Below are positions 8,801 through 18,040 of a stretch of DNA of 64,000 bases, one piece after another. The notes below the pieces were generated by a model that was given only the letters and a program-made list of their open reading frames with translations, searched no databases and was not told the origin of the DNA. The translations under genes and the position numbers were made by a program. The stretch comes from Gnomoniopsis sp. IMI 355080 (lineage: Eukaryota; Ascomycota; Sordariomycetes; Diaporthales; Gnomoniaceae), in assembly GCA_027946555.1 (NCBI GenBank), contig JAPEVC010000107.1, forward strand, positions 1 to 64,000. The letters are read 5' to 3'. The stretch's first letter is position 1. Each line of letters opens with the position of its first letter.

Positions 8801-10844
8801 CCTGGGCAAAGAACGCCTTTCGTGGGAAGATGAAGGTGTAGAGGGAGTTCGCACCATAGGTAACAGACGCAGTACTCAACAGTGACCAGCCATTGTCGGT
8901 GACCATGCGGTGGAGGGTGGAGTTCATCTTGACCGTAGGAATGCTCCCGGAAGAGCCAGCGGAGATCACTGTGAAGGCGTTGATCGGGCTCATGGTGGCG
9001 GCGGGAGTAGAGCTCATTGTGAAGGAGGTGCTAGGGTCCATGGTGACGGCGGCGGCGGCAGAGCTCATGGTGGCGGCCGGAGTAGAGCCCATGGTGCGAC
9101 GGTCGCAGTGCTTCCAAAGGAGGTTGAGGGGGTGAGGAAATGAAAGAGAGGCTCTCAAGAGATAGAGGTGCCCTCGGATAAAACCGAGTAGTTGGTGAGG
9201 ATGGGGGGGGGGGTGAGGGGAGGTGAGGAAAAGGGAAGAGAATGAAGAGCGTTGGAACTCTAGAGGAGAGCAATAAAAGAAATCATGATGAGATAGGTAG
9301 AGAACAACATGACGAAATCATAACATGGTGGTTGCTCCTGGCGAATGTCGTAGAGTTGAATAGAGAAGGAAAGTACTAACCAGTGAAGGGAGCGAGGTAT
9401 TGGAGAGGAGCGGCCTCGGAGGCAGTGGCGGCAACCACGATGGAGTACTTCATGGCGTCGTTCTCCTCCAGGGTCTGGACAAGCTGGGCAACAGTGGATC
9501 GCTTCTGACCGACGGCGACGTAGATGCAGTAGAGCTTCTTCTTCTCGTCGTTGGAGCTGTTCCACCTCTTCTGGTTCAGCATGGCATCCAGGGCGACAGC
9601 GGTCTTTCCGGTTTGACGATCGCCGATGATCAGCTCACGCTGGCCACGGCCGATGGGAACCATGGCATCGATAGACTTGAGACCGGTCTGGACGGGCTCT
9701 TTGACGGACTGACGGGGCAGAATACCGGGGGCCTTGAGCTGGGCACGGCGCTTCTCCTTGGTGTTGATGGGGCCCTTTCCGTCGATAGGGTTGCCGAGGG
9801 CGTCGACGACACGGCCAAGCATCTCGATGCCGACAGGAACATCGACCTAAAAGTTATCAGTACGTTGAAATGAGCCTGTATTCATGAAAACAGTGCTCAC
9901 AATTTCACCGGTACGCTTGACGGTCTCACCCTCCTTGACCAGACGGTCAGAACCGAAGAGCACGACACCGACCTGGCCAGCCTCGAGGTTCATGCACATG
10001 CCCTTGACGCCAGAAGCGAACCTAAACGTTGTCAATGATCGGTGGAGGAGGCGCACAGGGGGACGTAGAGCACGTACTCGACCAGCTCCTCGGCCTGGAC
10101 GTTGGCCATACCGTGTACACGGGCGATACCATCACTGCAAGGCTAGCTGTTAGCCACACGATTTTCCTTCGAAGACCACAGCGGCCATGTTTCATCCAGC
10201 CGCTGACGTCGCGGGCTTTCCAGCAAGTTCCTCTTCGCCTTGCTTGACCCAGGGCCATTGTTCAAACGTACCCAACAGACAGGACGCGACCAGTCTCGGC
10301 GAGGTTGGACTCCTCCTGGACGCCACGGATGCGCTGCTCGAGGATGGATGAGACCTCGGTAGGTGTGGCCTTCTCGGCATATGTGCGAGCTTGTATCGAG
10401 ATAGCGGGGGCAGCGGCGCGGACCTGTGGGCGAGAGAGGGCATGTCAGTTTTTGTCAATTGTCGCGTGGTGATGTGGTGCGAAGGTGTTGTGGCGCTGTG
10501 GTCTGCATGGTGTCCCTCTCCAACGTTGGGCAAACCCATGACGAACCCCGACCCGACCGAAACCAGCTCCAGCTCGGCCAACCGGAAAACCTCGCACACA
10601 AAAGGGAGCTCAAGCCAACCCTCGCGCGCCGGCCACGAGACGTCGTGGAGCTCAATTGAGCTTCACAGGCCTTCTCTTGTCGGCTGGAGGCGGTCTTCGA
10701 CGGAATTCAGGGCGACTCGATCGATTGGGAAAGGGATTGTGGGCGATGATGTCGTTGGCAAGGTGGACTTACGGCAGCAACTCTGCTGGTGGCAGAGATG
10801 GCACCGACGGCGCGCGTGCTCTGGCGGAGGGCGTTCCGGAACAT
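5838..10844 (-). CDS. ATP1: Mitochondrial F1F0-ATP synthase subunit alpha
   Basis: This encodes subunit alpha of mitochondrial F1-ATPase, which forms the alpha3beta3 head and holds the non-catalytic nucleotide sites. Seven exons: 10773-10844, 10272-10423, 10078-10134, 9901-10021, 9381-9846, 6161-6681 and 5838-6101, together 1,653 bp (550 residues), the normal family length. The N-terminus is an Arg/Ser/Ala-rich presequence ending near QARTY. The Walker A motif GDRQTGKT lies at about 209-216, and the alpha/beta signature PAINVGLSVS is in exon 6. All introns have GT-AG ends. Five introns are 54-349 bp, but intron 5 (6682-9380) is 2,699 bp and contains another complete gene. It is phase 1 and splits the glycine codon (about residue 290) in the conserved segment YLAPFTG-ASLAEYFRD. 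Confidence 0.97.
6831..9092 (-). CDS. Intron-nested GIY-YIG-like / zinc-finger protein
   Basis: The 753-residue frame lies wholly within ATP1 intron 5, on the same strand. I start at 9092 because it reads CACCATGGG; an in-frame ATG at 9158 would add 22 residues. In order: a Ser/Thr/Ala-rich N-terminus; a GIY-YIG-like region at about 135-228 (ALYVHVL, VYLGSAT, Arg167, then LETLF with Glu219 at the catalytic-glutamate position); three basic repeats of about 23 residues at about 304-375; finger 1 near 393-417 with Tyr395 where the first Cys is expected; finger 2 with C448, C451, H464, H470; a Ser/Lys hexapeptide-repeat tract at about 480-715; and a basic tail ending KTLITKFFKPPQL, which resembles a PCNA-interacting box. 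From memory, similar GIY-YIG-like proteins of unknown function occur in many fungal genomes. A nuclease activity is inferred only. Confidence 0.85.
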   Translation of the reverse strand: MGSTPAATMSSAAAAVTMDPSTSFTMSSTPAATMSPINAFTVISAGSSGSIPTVKMNSTLHRMVTDNGWSLLSTASVTYGANSLYTFIFPRKAFFAQVLNSCSLKFARGLQMQLWSTSPPGVDYFLTLRLIAGKIWALYVHVLRKAGEPDLVYLGSATRLKTGWQGRQADYFGGVCLPRYVERALNNGYEIVHTGLLCWCPIPTATTMFEVRACFLVLETLFTAMFFVSTFRRGDVFVASLVPWRRQDVDFGPLCSHPALREHIRGEEYFPLSPTQRLELFALRVAHSLEVDRLHGRAYKARRIAEDRVAFREQQNVYGRALRRRRIAADPEAWYSYQRAAARRHHERQIRENPVEYRRRNADNAMRSYNKDPVLGAEKQRTRKRAVVEAKTYYYEICDVACDSPSALKKHKGSKTHRRIVNGVPQSASAASAARSVARMIAARLYVCVTCDLPVASPAKLKIHEATKGHLDKVAASKSSSSSSNTAVAATKASSSSTEASSSSKLPSSTTTAVVAPGYTSTNTALAMPSSSELPSSKAVSSSKAVSSSNKVSSSSKLSSSKAVSSSNEVSSSKAASSSKAASSSKAGPSSNEVSSSSKLSSSKAVPSSNEVSSSKAASSSKAASSSKAVPSSNEVSSSNELSSSKAASSSKAVPSSNEVSSSSKLPSSKAMSSNQVSSSNKLFSFKAVPSSSKLFPSSKPSSSKAPSSSKAPSSSKAVPSSSKLFSSKIRKPKSKAAPQKTLITKFFKPPQL
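6900..7520 (-). repeat. 18-bp coding repeats (Ser-rich hexapeptides)
   Basis: This is a tandem array of 18-bp units, for example TTGGAAGAGGGTACCGCC on the plus strand. It encodes about 35 hexapeptides of the type KAASSS, KAVPSS and NEVSSS in the nested gene. Higher-order blocks of three to five units recur. The multiple-of-three period also opens a long acidic frame on the plus strand, which is a by-product. Confidence 0.9.
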
Positions 10845-11872
10845 ATTAATCGGGGTCTCTATTTGCCTAGAGTAAAAAGGAAAACAATTGCAATTGACTT
10901 GCAATTGTGTGGAGAGGAGATTCGATGGCGGGAGGGTGCGTTGTTTTGGTCCGAAAGGCAGAAGAGAGAGCAAAAAACTGCGCTGGCTGCTCCAGACCGG
11001 CGACGCTACCGGGCTGGTCGATGGTGTGGAGGTGAAGTCGGCCAATCACATCCCACAATCGCGCCCTTCTCCGTTTCTGCCCGCCCTGCTTCTGCGGAAA
11101 TTGACGGGATTAGCGTAAAGCACGGACCACCAGGTCCTCTTCAACGACGACACCTCACGTTTGAGACGTGTTGAAGGGTCGACTACCTTATCCGACTACT
11201 GATATCCCACAGTGAGAAGAGAAGGCATGCTTACCAGCTCTGGTGCTCTCCATGGAGAACATCCGTCGAAATTGAAAGAAGTATCGCACGCATCCTTTAT
11301 AATTCGAACGGAGAAGGTCACACACATTTTTGGTTCAGTCGGCTGTGGTAATATTCCAACAATCGGTGGATGCAGGTGTCTTGTCAGTACTTGGGTACCT
11401 AATGAATGGCTTCAAGTGAAGCCATGATAATCTCAGTCAGACAGTTATCTGTCTTTCATACCTGTCAGTAGTGTATGGTTCAAGATGCAGCCAACCAAGT
11501 TCAGCTTCTCTCTCCATACGTCCCCTTTGAACGTCACACTCGCACTCTGACGCAGTTCTTTTTTGAATGGAACCTTGTCAAGTACCTAGTTACTTCGCTT
11601 CTTGGTTTTCACTATTGCAGTTAATTCACTGCGTTGTGGTCTTCTGAGTGGGTAGCCTTTGACTGTGTCTTCGACCGCTACATAGCACTATCCAGTGATG
11701 TGTTTGGAAGTCATACCCACCTCCGGCGCGAACGGGGTCAACCAGTCAAAAGACCATGGTAATATAAAATAGCAATGCGCCTCGAAGAACCATTCATGCT
11801 TGGAGTACTGAGCATACCTCACACCAAGATTCAGTTTTATTAGAACACAGATAACCATATCCACTCTTCAAA
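10845..11872. other. ATP1 upstream region; otherwise no gene seen
   Basis: The 250-300 bp next to 10844 should hold the ATP1 promoter. The rest contains only short open frames without recognisable domains. A TATA-like TATAAAA at 11763-11769 faces the small frame that starts at 11873. Confidence 0.45.
11042..11048 (+). promoter_or_regulatory. CCAAT box in the ATP1 promoter
   Basis: CCAATCA lies about 200 bp upstream of the ATP1 start codon, in inverse orientation to the gene. The HAP complex binds CCAAT in either orientation and is a known activator of respiratory genes in fungi; its action here is inferred. Confidence 0.35.
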
Positions 11873-12106
11873 ATGTACTTTTCTGCCAATCCTTTCTACA
11901 GCCCCTTCTACGACACCTTCTACAAAGTCCCGGTTGGCAACACGTCTCCTACTCAACATGTAAACGTTTACCTCGTCGATCCCACCAACCACATGTGGCC
12001 TCACGTGCCCATTGTACCTTCCTTGGTCGCAATGCCCACCAATACTATCTATTATCCTCAACGCCAAGCCAACATCTGGTACCCGGCTGTAAGCAAGCCT
12101 CTCTAA
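11873..12106 (+). CDS. Small hypothetical protein, 77 aa, Tyr/Pro-rich
   Basis: The frame encodes 77 residues rich in Pro, Tyr, Phe, Val and Asn, opening MYFSANPFYSPFYDTFYK. No signal peptide, transmembrane segment or known domain is seen. Support comes from the start context (CTTCAAAATG), a TATAAAA box 104 bp upstream, and a palindrome directly after the stop that could mark the 3' end. A frame of similar length exists antisense (11840-12067), so this could be chance. Confidence 0.35.
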   Translation: MYFSANPFYSPFYDTFYKVPVGNTSPTQHVNVYLVDPTNHMWPHVPIVPSLVAMPTNTIYYPQRQANIWYPAVSKPL

Positions 12107-12115
12107 TTAAATATA

Positions 12116-12140
12116 TATCTTCGTCGTATACGCGAAGATA
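12116..12140. repeat. 25-bp interrupted palindrome after the small frame
   Basis: TATCTTCG and CGAAGATA flank an inner CGTATACG palindrome. The element sits 10 bp after the stop codon at 12106 and could form a hairpin in the 3' untranslated region. Confidence 0.6.
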
Positions 12141-12727
12141 ACTAATCATGAAATGAATGGACAGTATCTCGCTTAACTGTTGAGTGTTCAGGCCCTACAG
12201 GCGGCTAATGCTAGGACGGTCGCTCGACCTGCGTCGTCATGAACAACGTGATGCTTGAGGGCACATTTCTCTCGAGGGCATAAGCATTCATGATGGGTCC
12301 TCAGGAAGACAAACTGCGCCATGATTAGAAACATGCGTTGATAATTGTAATATTGAATGATTAGCACATTGCTTAATGATACGCCAGTTCTACATGGTCT
12401 CTACGGTACTCTTTTCGAAGTCTTCGTTTCTGTGTCCCATATCCCGCCTACGAGTCAATCCCGAGTCCAGAAGCTCGAAAGGTCAATGGTGCCCATTAGG
12501 AGGAAGAACACCAGTAAATGCAGTCTTTGCTGCCGTCAAAACAAAACAAGGGCTATGAAGTAAAGAGAAGTGGCCAATCTACCGGAAATCCCAATGCACA
12601 AAAGCCCTGCTTACTTTAATCCTACCATTACTGATCACCTACCTAGGCATCATCGGTCCTGCCGAGTGTTAACACCAAGGATGAAACAAAGAAACTAATG
12701 CTTGAGAACGTTTTAGAAGACAAAGGT

Positions 12728-13354
12728 TCAAATCCGCCCACCTTCGAATACTGGGTTCGACCGCAGCGGGTTCGGATGCGGGCGCGAGCCATGTCGAGGA
12801 GGAGGAACCAGCAAGCGGCCAACACGCTCAACGCAAGGAGGGCCCGGCGCACAGGTCTGACCATCACCAGCATCAGACAAGCGACGAACGTGGAAAATCG
12901 ACTCTTGCCAGCTGAACGCCGACGATGTACTACTAGCAGAATTTCTACGTGGAATCTGCCTCACTGAGATGGATGGAGTAGCAGCAGCAGCAGCAGCAGC
13001 AGCAGCTCCAAGGGCTGTCCTAGCGGAGGCAATAGCCGGAGAAGCAGAGTGGCCAGGCAGCGGCGGGAGGAAGGGAGTGTTTGCCCGGGCACAGCGCTGG
13101 CGGGAGGAAGGGGGCAGATGTAGGGAGTCGTCAGAGGACTGGTATCCGTCACTTACGGCTGGCGGCGGGGGGTTGCCAAGCATGGCGGTGGTTGAGGGAG
13201 TGGCAGTAGAAAATGAGGCAGATCGTCGGCGGCGGCGCGCCTGTGCGGTTGAGCCAGCGTTGAGCACCATGAGCAGATTCTCATTGCAGGCCAAGTTGAG
13301 CGCGAAAGTGGCATAGTGTGGATTTTGCGGCTGGCTTGGCTCGAAAGTCGCCAT
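12728..13354 (-). CDS. Hypothetical protein, possibly C-terminally membrane anchored
   Basis: The frame gives 208 residues: an N-terminal MATFEPSQPQNPHYATFALN segment, an Arg-rich patch near 38-44, Ser/Pro-rich linkers and a polyalanine run of about nine. I recognise no domain. In a different minus-strand frame, 12643-12873 reads a strongly hydrophobic stretch (RALLALSVLAACWFLLLD) followed by basic residues, which would make a good membrane anchor. The true C-terminus may therefore lie in that second frame, joined by a small intron or separated by a frameshift. No clean GT-AG pair of normal length was found. The product and the exact 3' structure are uncertain. Confidence 0.5.
   Translation of the reverse strand: MATFEPSQPQNPHYATFALNLACNENLLMVLNAGSTAQARRRRRSASFSTATPSTTAMLGNPPPPAVSDGYQSSDDSLHLPPSSRQRCARANTPFLPPLPGHSASPAIASARTALGAAAAAAAAATPSISVRQIPRRNSASSTSSAFSWQESIFHVRRLSDAGDGQTCAPGPPCVERVGRLLVPPPRHGSRPHPNPLRSNPVFEGGRI
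12981..13006 (+). repeat. (GCA)n microsatellite encoding polyalanine on the minus strand
   Basis: Twenty-six bases of uninterrupted GCA trinucleotide repeat lie inside the 208-aa frame, where the minus strand reads GCT/GCC-type alanine codons. Confidence 0.9.
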
Positions 13355-14572
13355 GCTTTGTGCGTTTGTGGCGATGAGCTCGTCCGGCGAGTCTTGGTCA
13401 ATTCTGGTTTCAAATATATGATGGTTTTACGCAAGTCCAGTGGTTCCGGACAATCCTACCTTGTCATACACAGAGCCGTCTGCCTCGATAGTCGTATTTA
13501 GCTAGGTGCTGCCAATGTCTTGTTGGATTGGTCCGAAATTGCTTGGAATGAGCTCGCGACGACTTCCAAGAACAAAGCGAAATCGGTTGCCGGGAGAGTA
13601 AGAGACGAGGGCGTATATGTTCATCAAAACTTTGTAAAGTTCAAGTAGGTCCTCGGCACATGGTTGACCGAGAATGCTATTGTATTCGAAACAAAGAGAA
13701 ATAAAATTGTGTATTAGGTGCCCATATCATATATGGATTTCGTTGACATGTGTCAAGACAATACCTTTGACGGACTGACCTCTCTTGTTGGACAAAGTCC
13801 ATTGGAAGCAACTCGGATTTAACCCTGGATTGATACAGCTTTCAGTACAAAGCATTTTGTCTTATTGATAGTTCAAATCGATACTTGTGGCTGTCTCAAG
13901 GGTCTTGCCGTAGATGAGGAGCATGATTGTGAGCTATCGGGTCTCATTAACCAAGGCTGTTCTGTAAAAGCTAGCTTTGACCTGTAGAAAAACCCTCGAC
14001 ATACCGGAAAGCTGACTACTCATTACTTACTCCGTTCTTACAGCATCGAGTCCCGAACCCACCGCTTTCAAAGTCAAATGGACTTCTAGGGGGTGACCCA
14101 AAGCACACGTTCACAACGTTAACAAGGACACAGAATGATTTAAAGGATTGTTATTATTGTCTGAAGCATAGGAAAAACTTCAGACTGCTTTTGAGTAAAG
14201 CAGATATGCTGTGTTGACCCCAGAATCCGTGCCTCCCCAACGGATGGCTCACTGAAGCATCAAAACTAGTCCATGCCGAGGTAGCGTTACATCGCAATGA
14301 AAGAATAAAAGGGACGACTGGGCTGATCACAAAAAGCCTCTACGCCCCGTGCGGACTGCTAATAAGACTTCCCTCCAGCCATGGGGCTACCTTCTGAATG
14401 TTTTCCCCTTCCTTGACCATGCAACATGCTGATTGAAGTATTCCATGAACCTGACGCCTTGCCTCGTTTAGTTCGTCTCATTAATATGGGAATGTGTATC
14501 GGTGACTATGTACAGGAAACCTGTCGCCCGGAACGAGGCGTGAAAGAAAAGGGCGTGATCGCGACGAGATGA
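13355..14572. other. Intergenic region; no supported gene
   Basis: No frame, RNA gene or repeat that I can support. The part next to 14572 is the 3' flank of CUL3. Confidence 0.5.
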
Positions 14573-17334
14573 TCAAGCCAGGTATTTGTAGAGGGCAGGA
14601 TCAGATCCCTCGACGCGCTCGAGGTACTCGCGTGCGATGAGATCGTCTACTCGCTTCTTAACGAGACCGACATCTGGCTTAAAGCGGCCGGTGAGGACGG
14701 TGATGATCTCGGTGATGAGGAGATTATGCGCAAGTTGTTTGCGTGCCCTGCAATGATGATTAGCATTAGATAGATGAATTAATACAGTGAGGATATAACT
14801 TACTTCATAATACGAACGACAGCTGCATCCACGATGTGAGCGCGGGTTTCGTCGTTTTTCTTCTCAGTCTCTTTGCGCTCCTCTACGTCCTCGACCTTGG
14901 AGTGCGCGCTGATGATAGGCGCCCGAATCTTGACCGTTTTGCTAACAAACGAACTGTTAAAGGCAAACCTGTCTGTAACCTTCATCATCTTGTTCATAGG
15001 CTCCTTCAGCAATACTCTCGACTTCGGAGACAATGTCAGAGATGCCAGCGCACGGTTCAACTCGTTGTTAGGGATGTTGGTCGCAACCTGTATATCCTCA
15101 TAGCTGAGCCACTGCCCCTCGGCCAGGTCGTTGAATAGCATCAAGATGACCATTCCGTGCGTAGATACAGTCAGCTCATACCTACGATCCTTGCTCAGGG
15201 CGCCGCTTTCCTTTCCAGGGACCTTAGGAAAGAAGCACTTGATGTCTGCGCTTCCCAGGGAACCCATCCAGGTAAGGACACGCCCATTGCGCTCGCTCAG
15301 GTAGTATTTCAAAAAGCTTTCCTGCAGACGCTTGATGTCGGCGGGCCAGACACATTCGACCTTGGCACGTTCGCCAGTCTTGGGTGTCATGCCCTCATTT
15401 GGCCAGTTGTTGCTGGTTAGAACACTGATGCCAAGGTCCACCATCTTGCGGTCCATGTCGCCAAGATCGTGGACATAGTCACGATACTTCGTGGTGAGTT
15501 CTTGTGAAGTGTCCATGTCCTTGAACATGCCCTCGAACTTCTGCGTGAAGTGACTTCCAATCTCCTGCTTCATGCGCATAATGAGTTGCTTCTCCGCCTC
15601 TTGAGATTCTGATTTGCCGTGCAGAAGACGACGTGCCAGGTGCTTTTGGTAGTATCGCTGGAACATGTCACGGTCTTGAAGGAAGCGGATGAGGGTAATG
15701 GCCTTGTCCAGTGTCAAGTCCACCTCCTGCTCAGTCTTGCCCCGGATACCATTCTTCAAATTGTCGTCGATGAATAGCGACACGAATTCTGAGCTTCGGC
15801 TGAACATGTTGATAAAGTCCGAGAAGCTCTTTGTGAGAGCCGACTCAAGGACCTTATCGTCGTTGAAGCAGTGGTGCAGGAAGTGATCGAACTTGTCTTT
15901 GAGGCTCAAAACATCGTCAATCCATTTGACAGCCGCGGCAGTCTGTCGAGCTGAGCCAGAGACAGGCTTGGCTTTCTCAGCGCCCTCATTCTGAGCGTCC
16001 TCGCGCTCAGGGGCTGCCTGTGGTCCAGACAGATTGACCTCGGTCAACCCTTTCTCGATTTCCAAGCCCAACTCGACGATTCGAACGGACATTATCTTCT
16101 TCAGCTTCTCTATGCCACTGACAACGCCGGGTCGAGAGACCAGCCGGTAGAGGATAGTAAGATCTTCTACACGATCATTGTCCATCATGGACCGAAGTCC
16201 GCTGTGCTCCTGTGCCAGAAACTTATCAAGTTGTTTCGAGATGAGCTCATCCTCCACAACTGCAACAATCTTACTCTGGCTCAGCTTGGATATGGTGGTC
16301 TGGCAACGGTCCATCTCTTCCTCCAGGCGGCGATCCGTGTGGCGGAGCCAGGCCGTGGTATTTCCGTCGGCCATCAACTGCTGGGCATCGAGGGCGAAGA
16401 ACTGACGGCTATTCTGAAGAAAATCAGGCTCGAATGTCGTGATGTACAAGCGATCGTCGTCTGTTGGGTCGTCCGTCTCGGTCAGAACCTCGTACATCTG
16501 CAGTACCCGCTTTATCAGGTTGTGATCGATGATATCGCCTTTGCGGTCCATATTAATCAGATCAAGGACGACAGCATTGATGACGTTTGTGAGAGGGCCC
16601 TCAATACGCGGGAACTCGCGCCGTAGGATGTGGTCTCTGTACAGGCCGAGAACAGTATTATAGATGGGATGACGCTCTTCGCTGGGACCGCCTCGATCCA
16701 GGTACATGAGGATGTCGGTGATCATGCCCATAGCAGAGGTATGACGCTCCCACGAGTCGCGCACACCCTTCAGAAACTTTTCGCCCACCTCCCGTCGCTC
16801 GTTTGTAGTCGTGCCAGGCAAGTCGCCTAGAGCAAGGCTGACCAGATTGCTGCCCGAGGCCATCTCGAAGATGGGTGGGATGACCTTGTCGGCAAACCAT
16901 TTTCTCTCAAAGGCATCAACCTTGTCGTAAAGCTCCAGACCACGTTTCCTTGTAACGATTTTGTAAGATGCACGGTAGAGTTGCTCGAAAGAGAGACCGC
17001 CCGAGTCGCGATTGTGTATGTCGGTAAGGGCCTCGCTCAGCATAGCCCAGCAGGCGTCGAACTCCGCGTCCTTGTTAACGGCGCCATTCGGATTGAAGCG
17101 TTGCCGGCCGATGGGCTGTCCGAATACAATGTCAGCGGTGTGCAGATCGAGAGAGGTCGGAGGGTGTGGCGGTGTGGTCGCCACTGCATAATGGTGGTTT
17201 CAAGATTGATGGGGCAGCACATGGTGTTTTGCATGACGGAGGAGCAGCAACGATTTATACTCTCTAGCAAAGCAGAGTTGGGGAGGGGAATGTACCTTCT
17301 TGGGAGGCCTGATTTTACCAGCAGGCCTCTGCAT
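14573..17334 (-). CDS. CUL3: Cullin-3, scaffold of BTB-type E3 ubiquitin ligases
   Basis: Cullin-3 binds BTB-domain adaptors at its N-terminal repeats and the RING protein RBX1 at its C-terminal region to ubiquitinate substrates. Three exons: 17296-17334, 14804-17115 and 14573-14747, giving 841 residues. The 13-codon first exon reads MQRPAGKIRPPKK, which matches the N-terminal GKIRPP motif of fungal cullin-3. The second begins after CTGAC...CAG. Family blocks visible include LSFEQLYRASYKIV, the cullin-homology region DRDMFQRYYQKHLARRLL, and the winged-helix/neddylation segment VVRIMKARKQL, ending YKYLA. Lys784 in that segment is the expected neddylation site, and intron 2 (14748-14803) splits its codon AA|G. 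The gene is divergent from ZIM17. Confidence 0.96.
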
Positions 17335-18040
17335 CTTGAATGTGCTGTGCCAGCCGGAGGAGGAGGCTCAGAGGAGTGTTGCCAGGAGGGATAGTCAAGA
17401 AGGAGAAGTCTCAGCAGCCATGTGAGAAAGCTGTCAAGCTGCGAGAGGATGCTGAGAAGTGTCTAATTGTCTTGTAATTGCTGGAGTACAAAGAAGCGCT
17501 GGAGACCGGATGGCAAAGTAAAGAAGCCTGACTGTATTTCGGGAAGGAGCCAGGACATGGGGCGTCTGTTTGGAAGAAGGTCTTTCAGATATCAAGAGTG
17601 GACATTTGAATTCTTCTCCAACAAAAGAAAACCTGAACTCAAAGCCCGAAGGGAAAGGGAGCCGGTGAAATAGGTTTCGCAATGAGCTATGGACATGAAG
17701 TGATGTTGCTGCATTTGTCGATGCCTTCAACCCTCCCACCCGCCTACCTGGTAGGAGCAGTACCCCCATTGCGACCCCTCTACCCCACGCAGGTGCCTAG
17801 AGAGCTACTTCATTGGTCAGAATCCCCCTGTAGGGAACGGTCTAAAGATTTCCCAGCGTACGGACAGAGCCGGAGAGCCTCAAGGTTGCCGCGTCCCGGC
17901 GACTGTGGGACCATACTGTGCAGGGATTCTTACTGCTCACTGCGTCATACTAGATTTTTGGATTACGCGCCGAAGATATTCTAGAATCGCGACTTACATC
18001 GTCTTTTACAGTGCCTCATACCATCACCTCAACAGCCAAC
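17335..18040. promoter_or_regulatory. Divergent promoter of CUL3 and ZIM17
   Basis: This 706-bp stretch lies between the start codons of two divergent housekeeping genes and has no supported gene of its own. Short open frames within it lack domains. Confidence 0.5.

Larger units (their letters stand above)
6682..9380 (-). other. 2,699-bp ATP1 intron 5 carrying a nested gene
   Basis: On the minus strand the intron begins GTTAGT at 9380 and ends TTTTACAG at 6682, with a CTAAC branch site at 6690-6694. It is an ordinary spliceosomal intron by its signals, but about 8-50 times longer than the other ATP1 introns. Reading from exon 5 into the intron meets TAG at once (ACT GGT TAG), so ATP1 cannot be fused to the nested frame by intron retention. 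About 290 bp precede the nested start and about 150 bp follow its stop. Confidence 0.93.

Noticed and set aside
6682..9846. Possible fusion of ATP1 exon 5 with the nested nuclease-like frame
   Set aside because: Reading from exon 5 into the intron meets a TAG stop immediately after the splice donor, so no fusion protein is possible by intron retention.
9400..9873. 157-codon plus-strand frame over ATP1 exon 5
   Set aside because: It is antisense to a highly conserved ATP1 exon and shows no domain of its own.
11840..12067. 75-codon minus-strand frame opposite the small 77-aa frame
   Set aside because: It lacks the TATA box and good start context that support the plus-strand frame; neither is certain.
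12725..12735. tRNA T-loop-like GGTTCAAATCC
   Set aside because: No acceptor, D or anticodon stems can be formed around it, and it lies in a likely coding region.
17116..17184. Extension of CUL3 exon 2 to 17184 using a non-ATG start
   Set aside because: The CTGAC...CAG acceptor at 17116 joins in phase to the small first exon encoding GKIRPPKK, which fits the cullin-3 N-terminus better.
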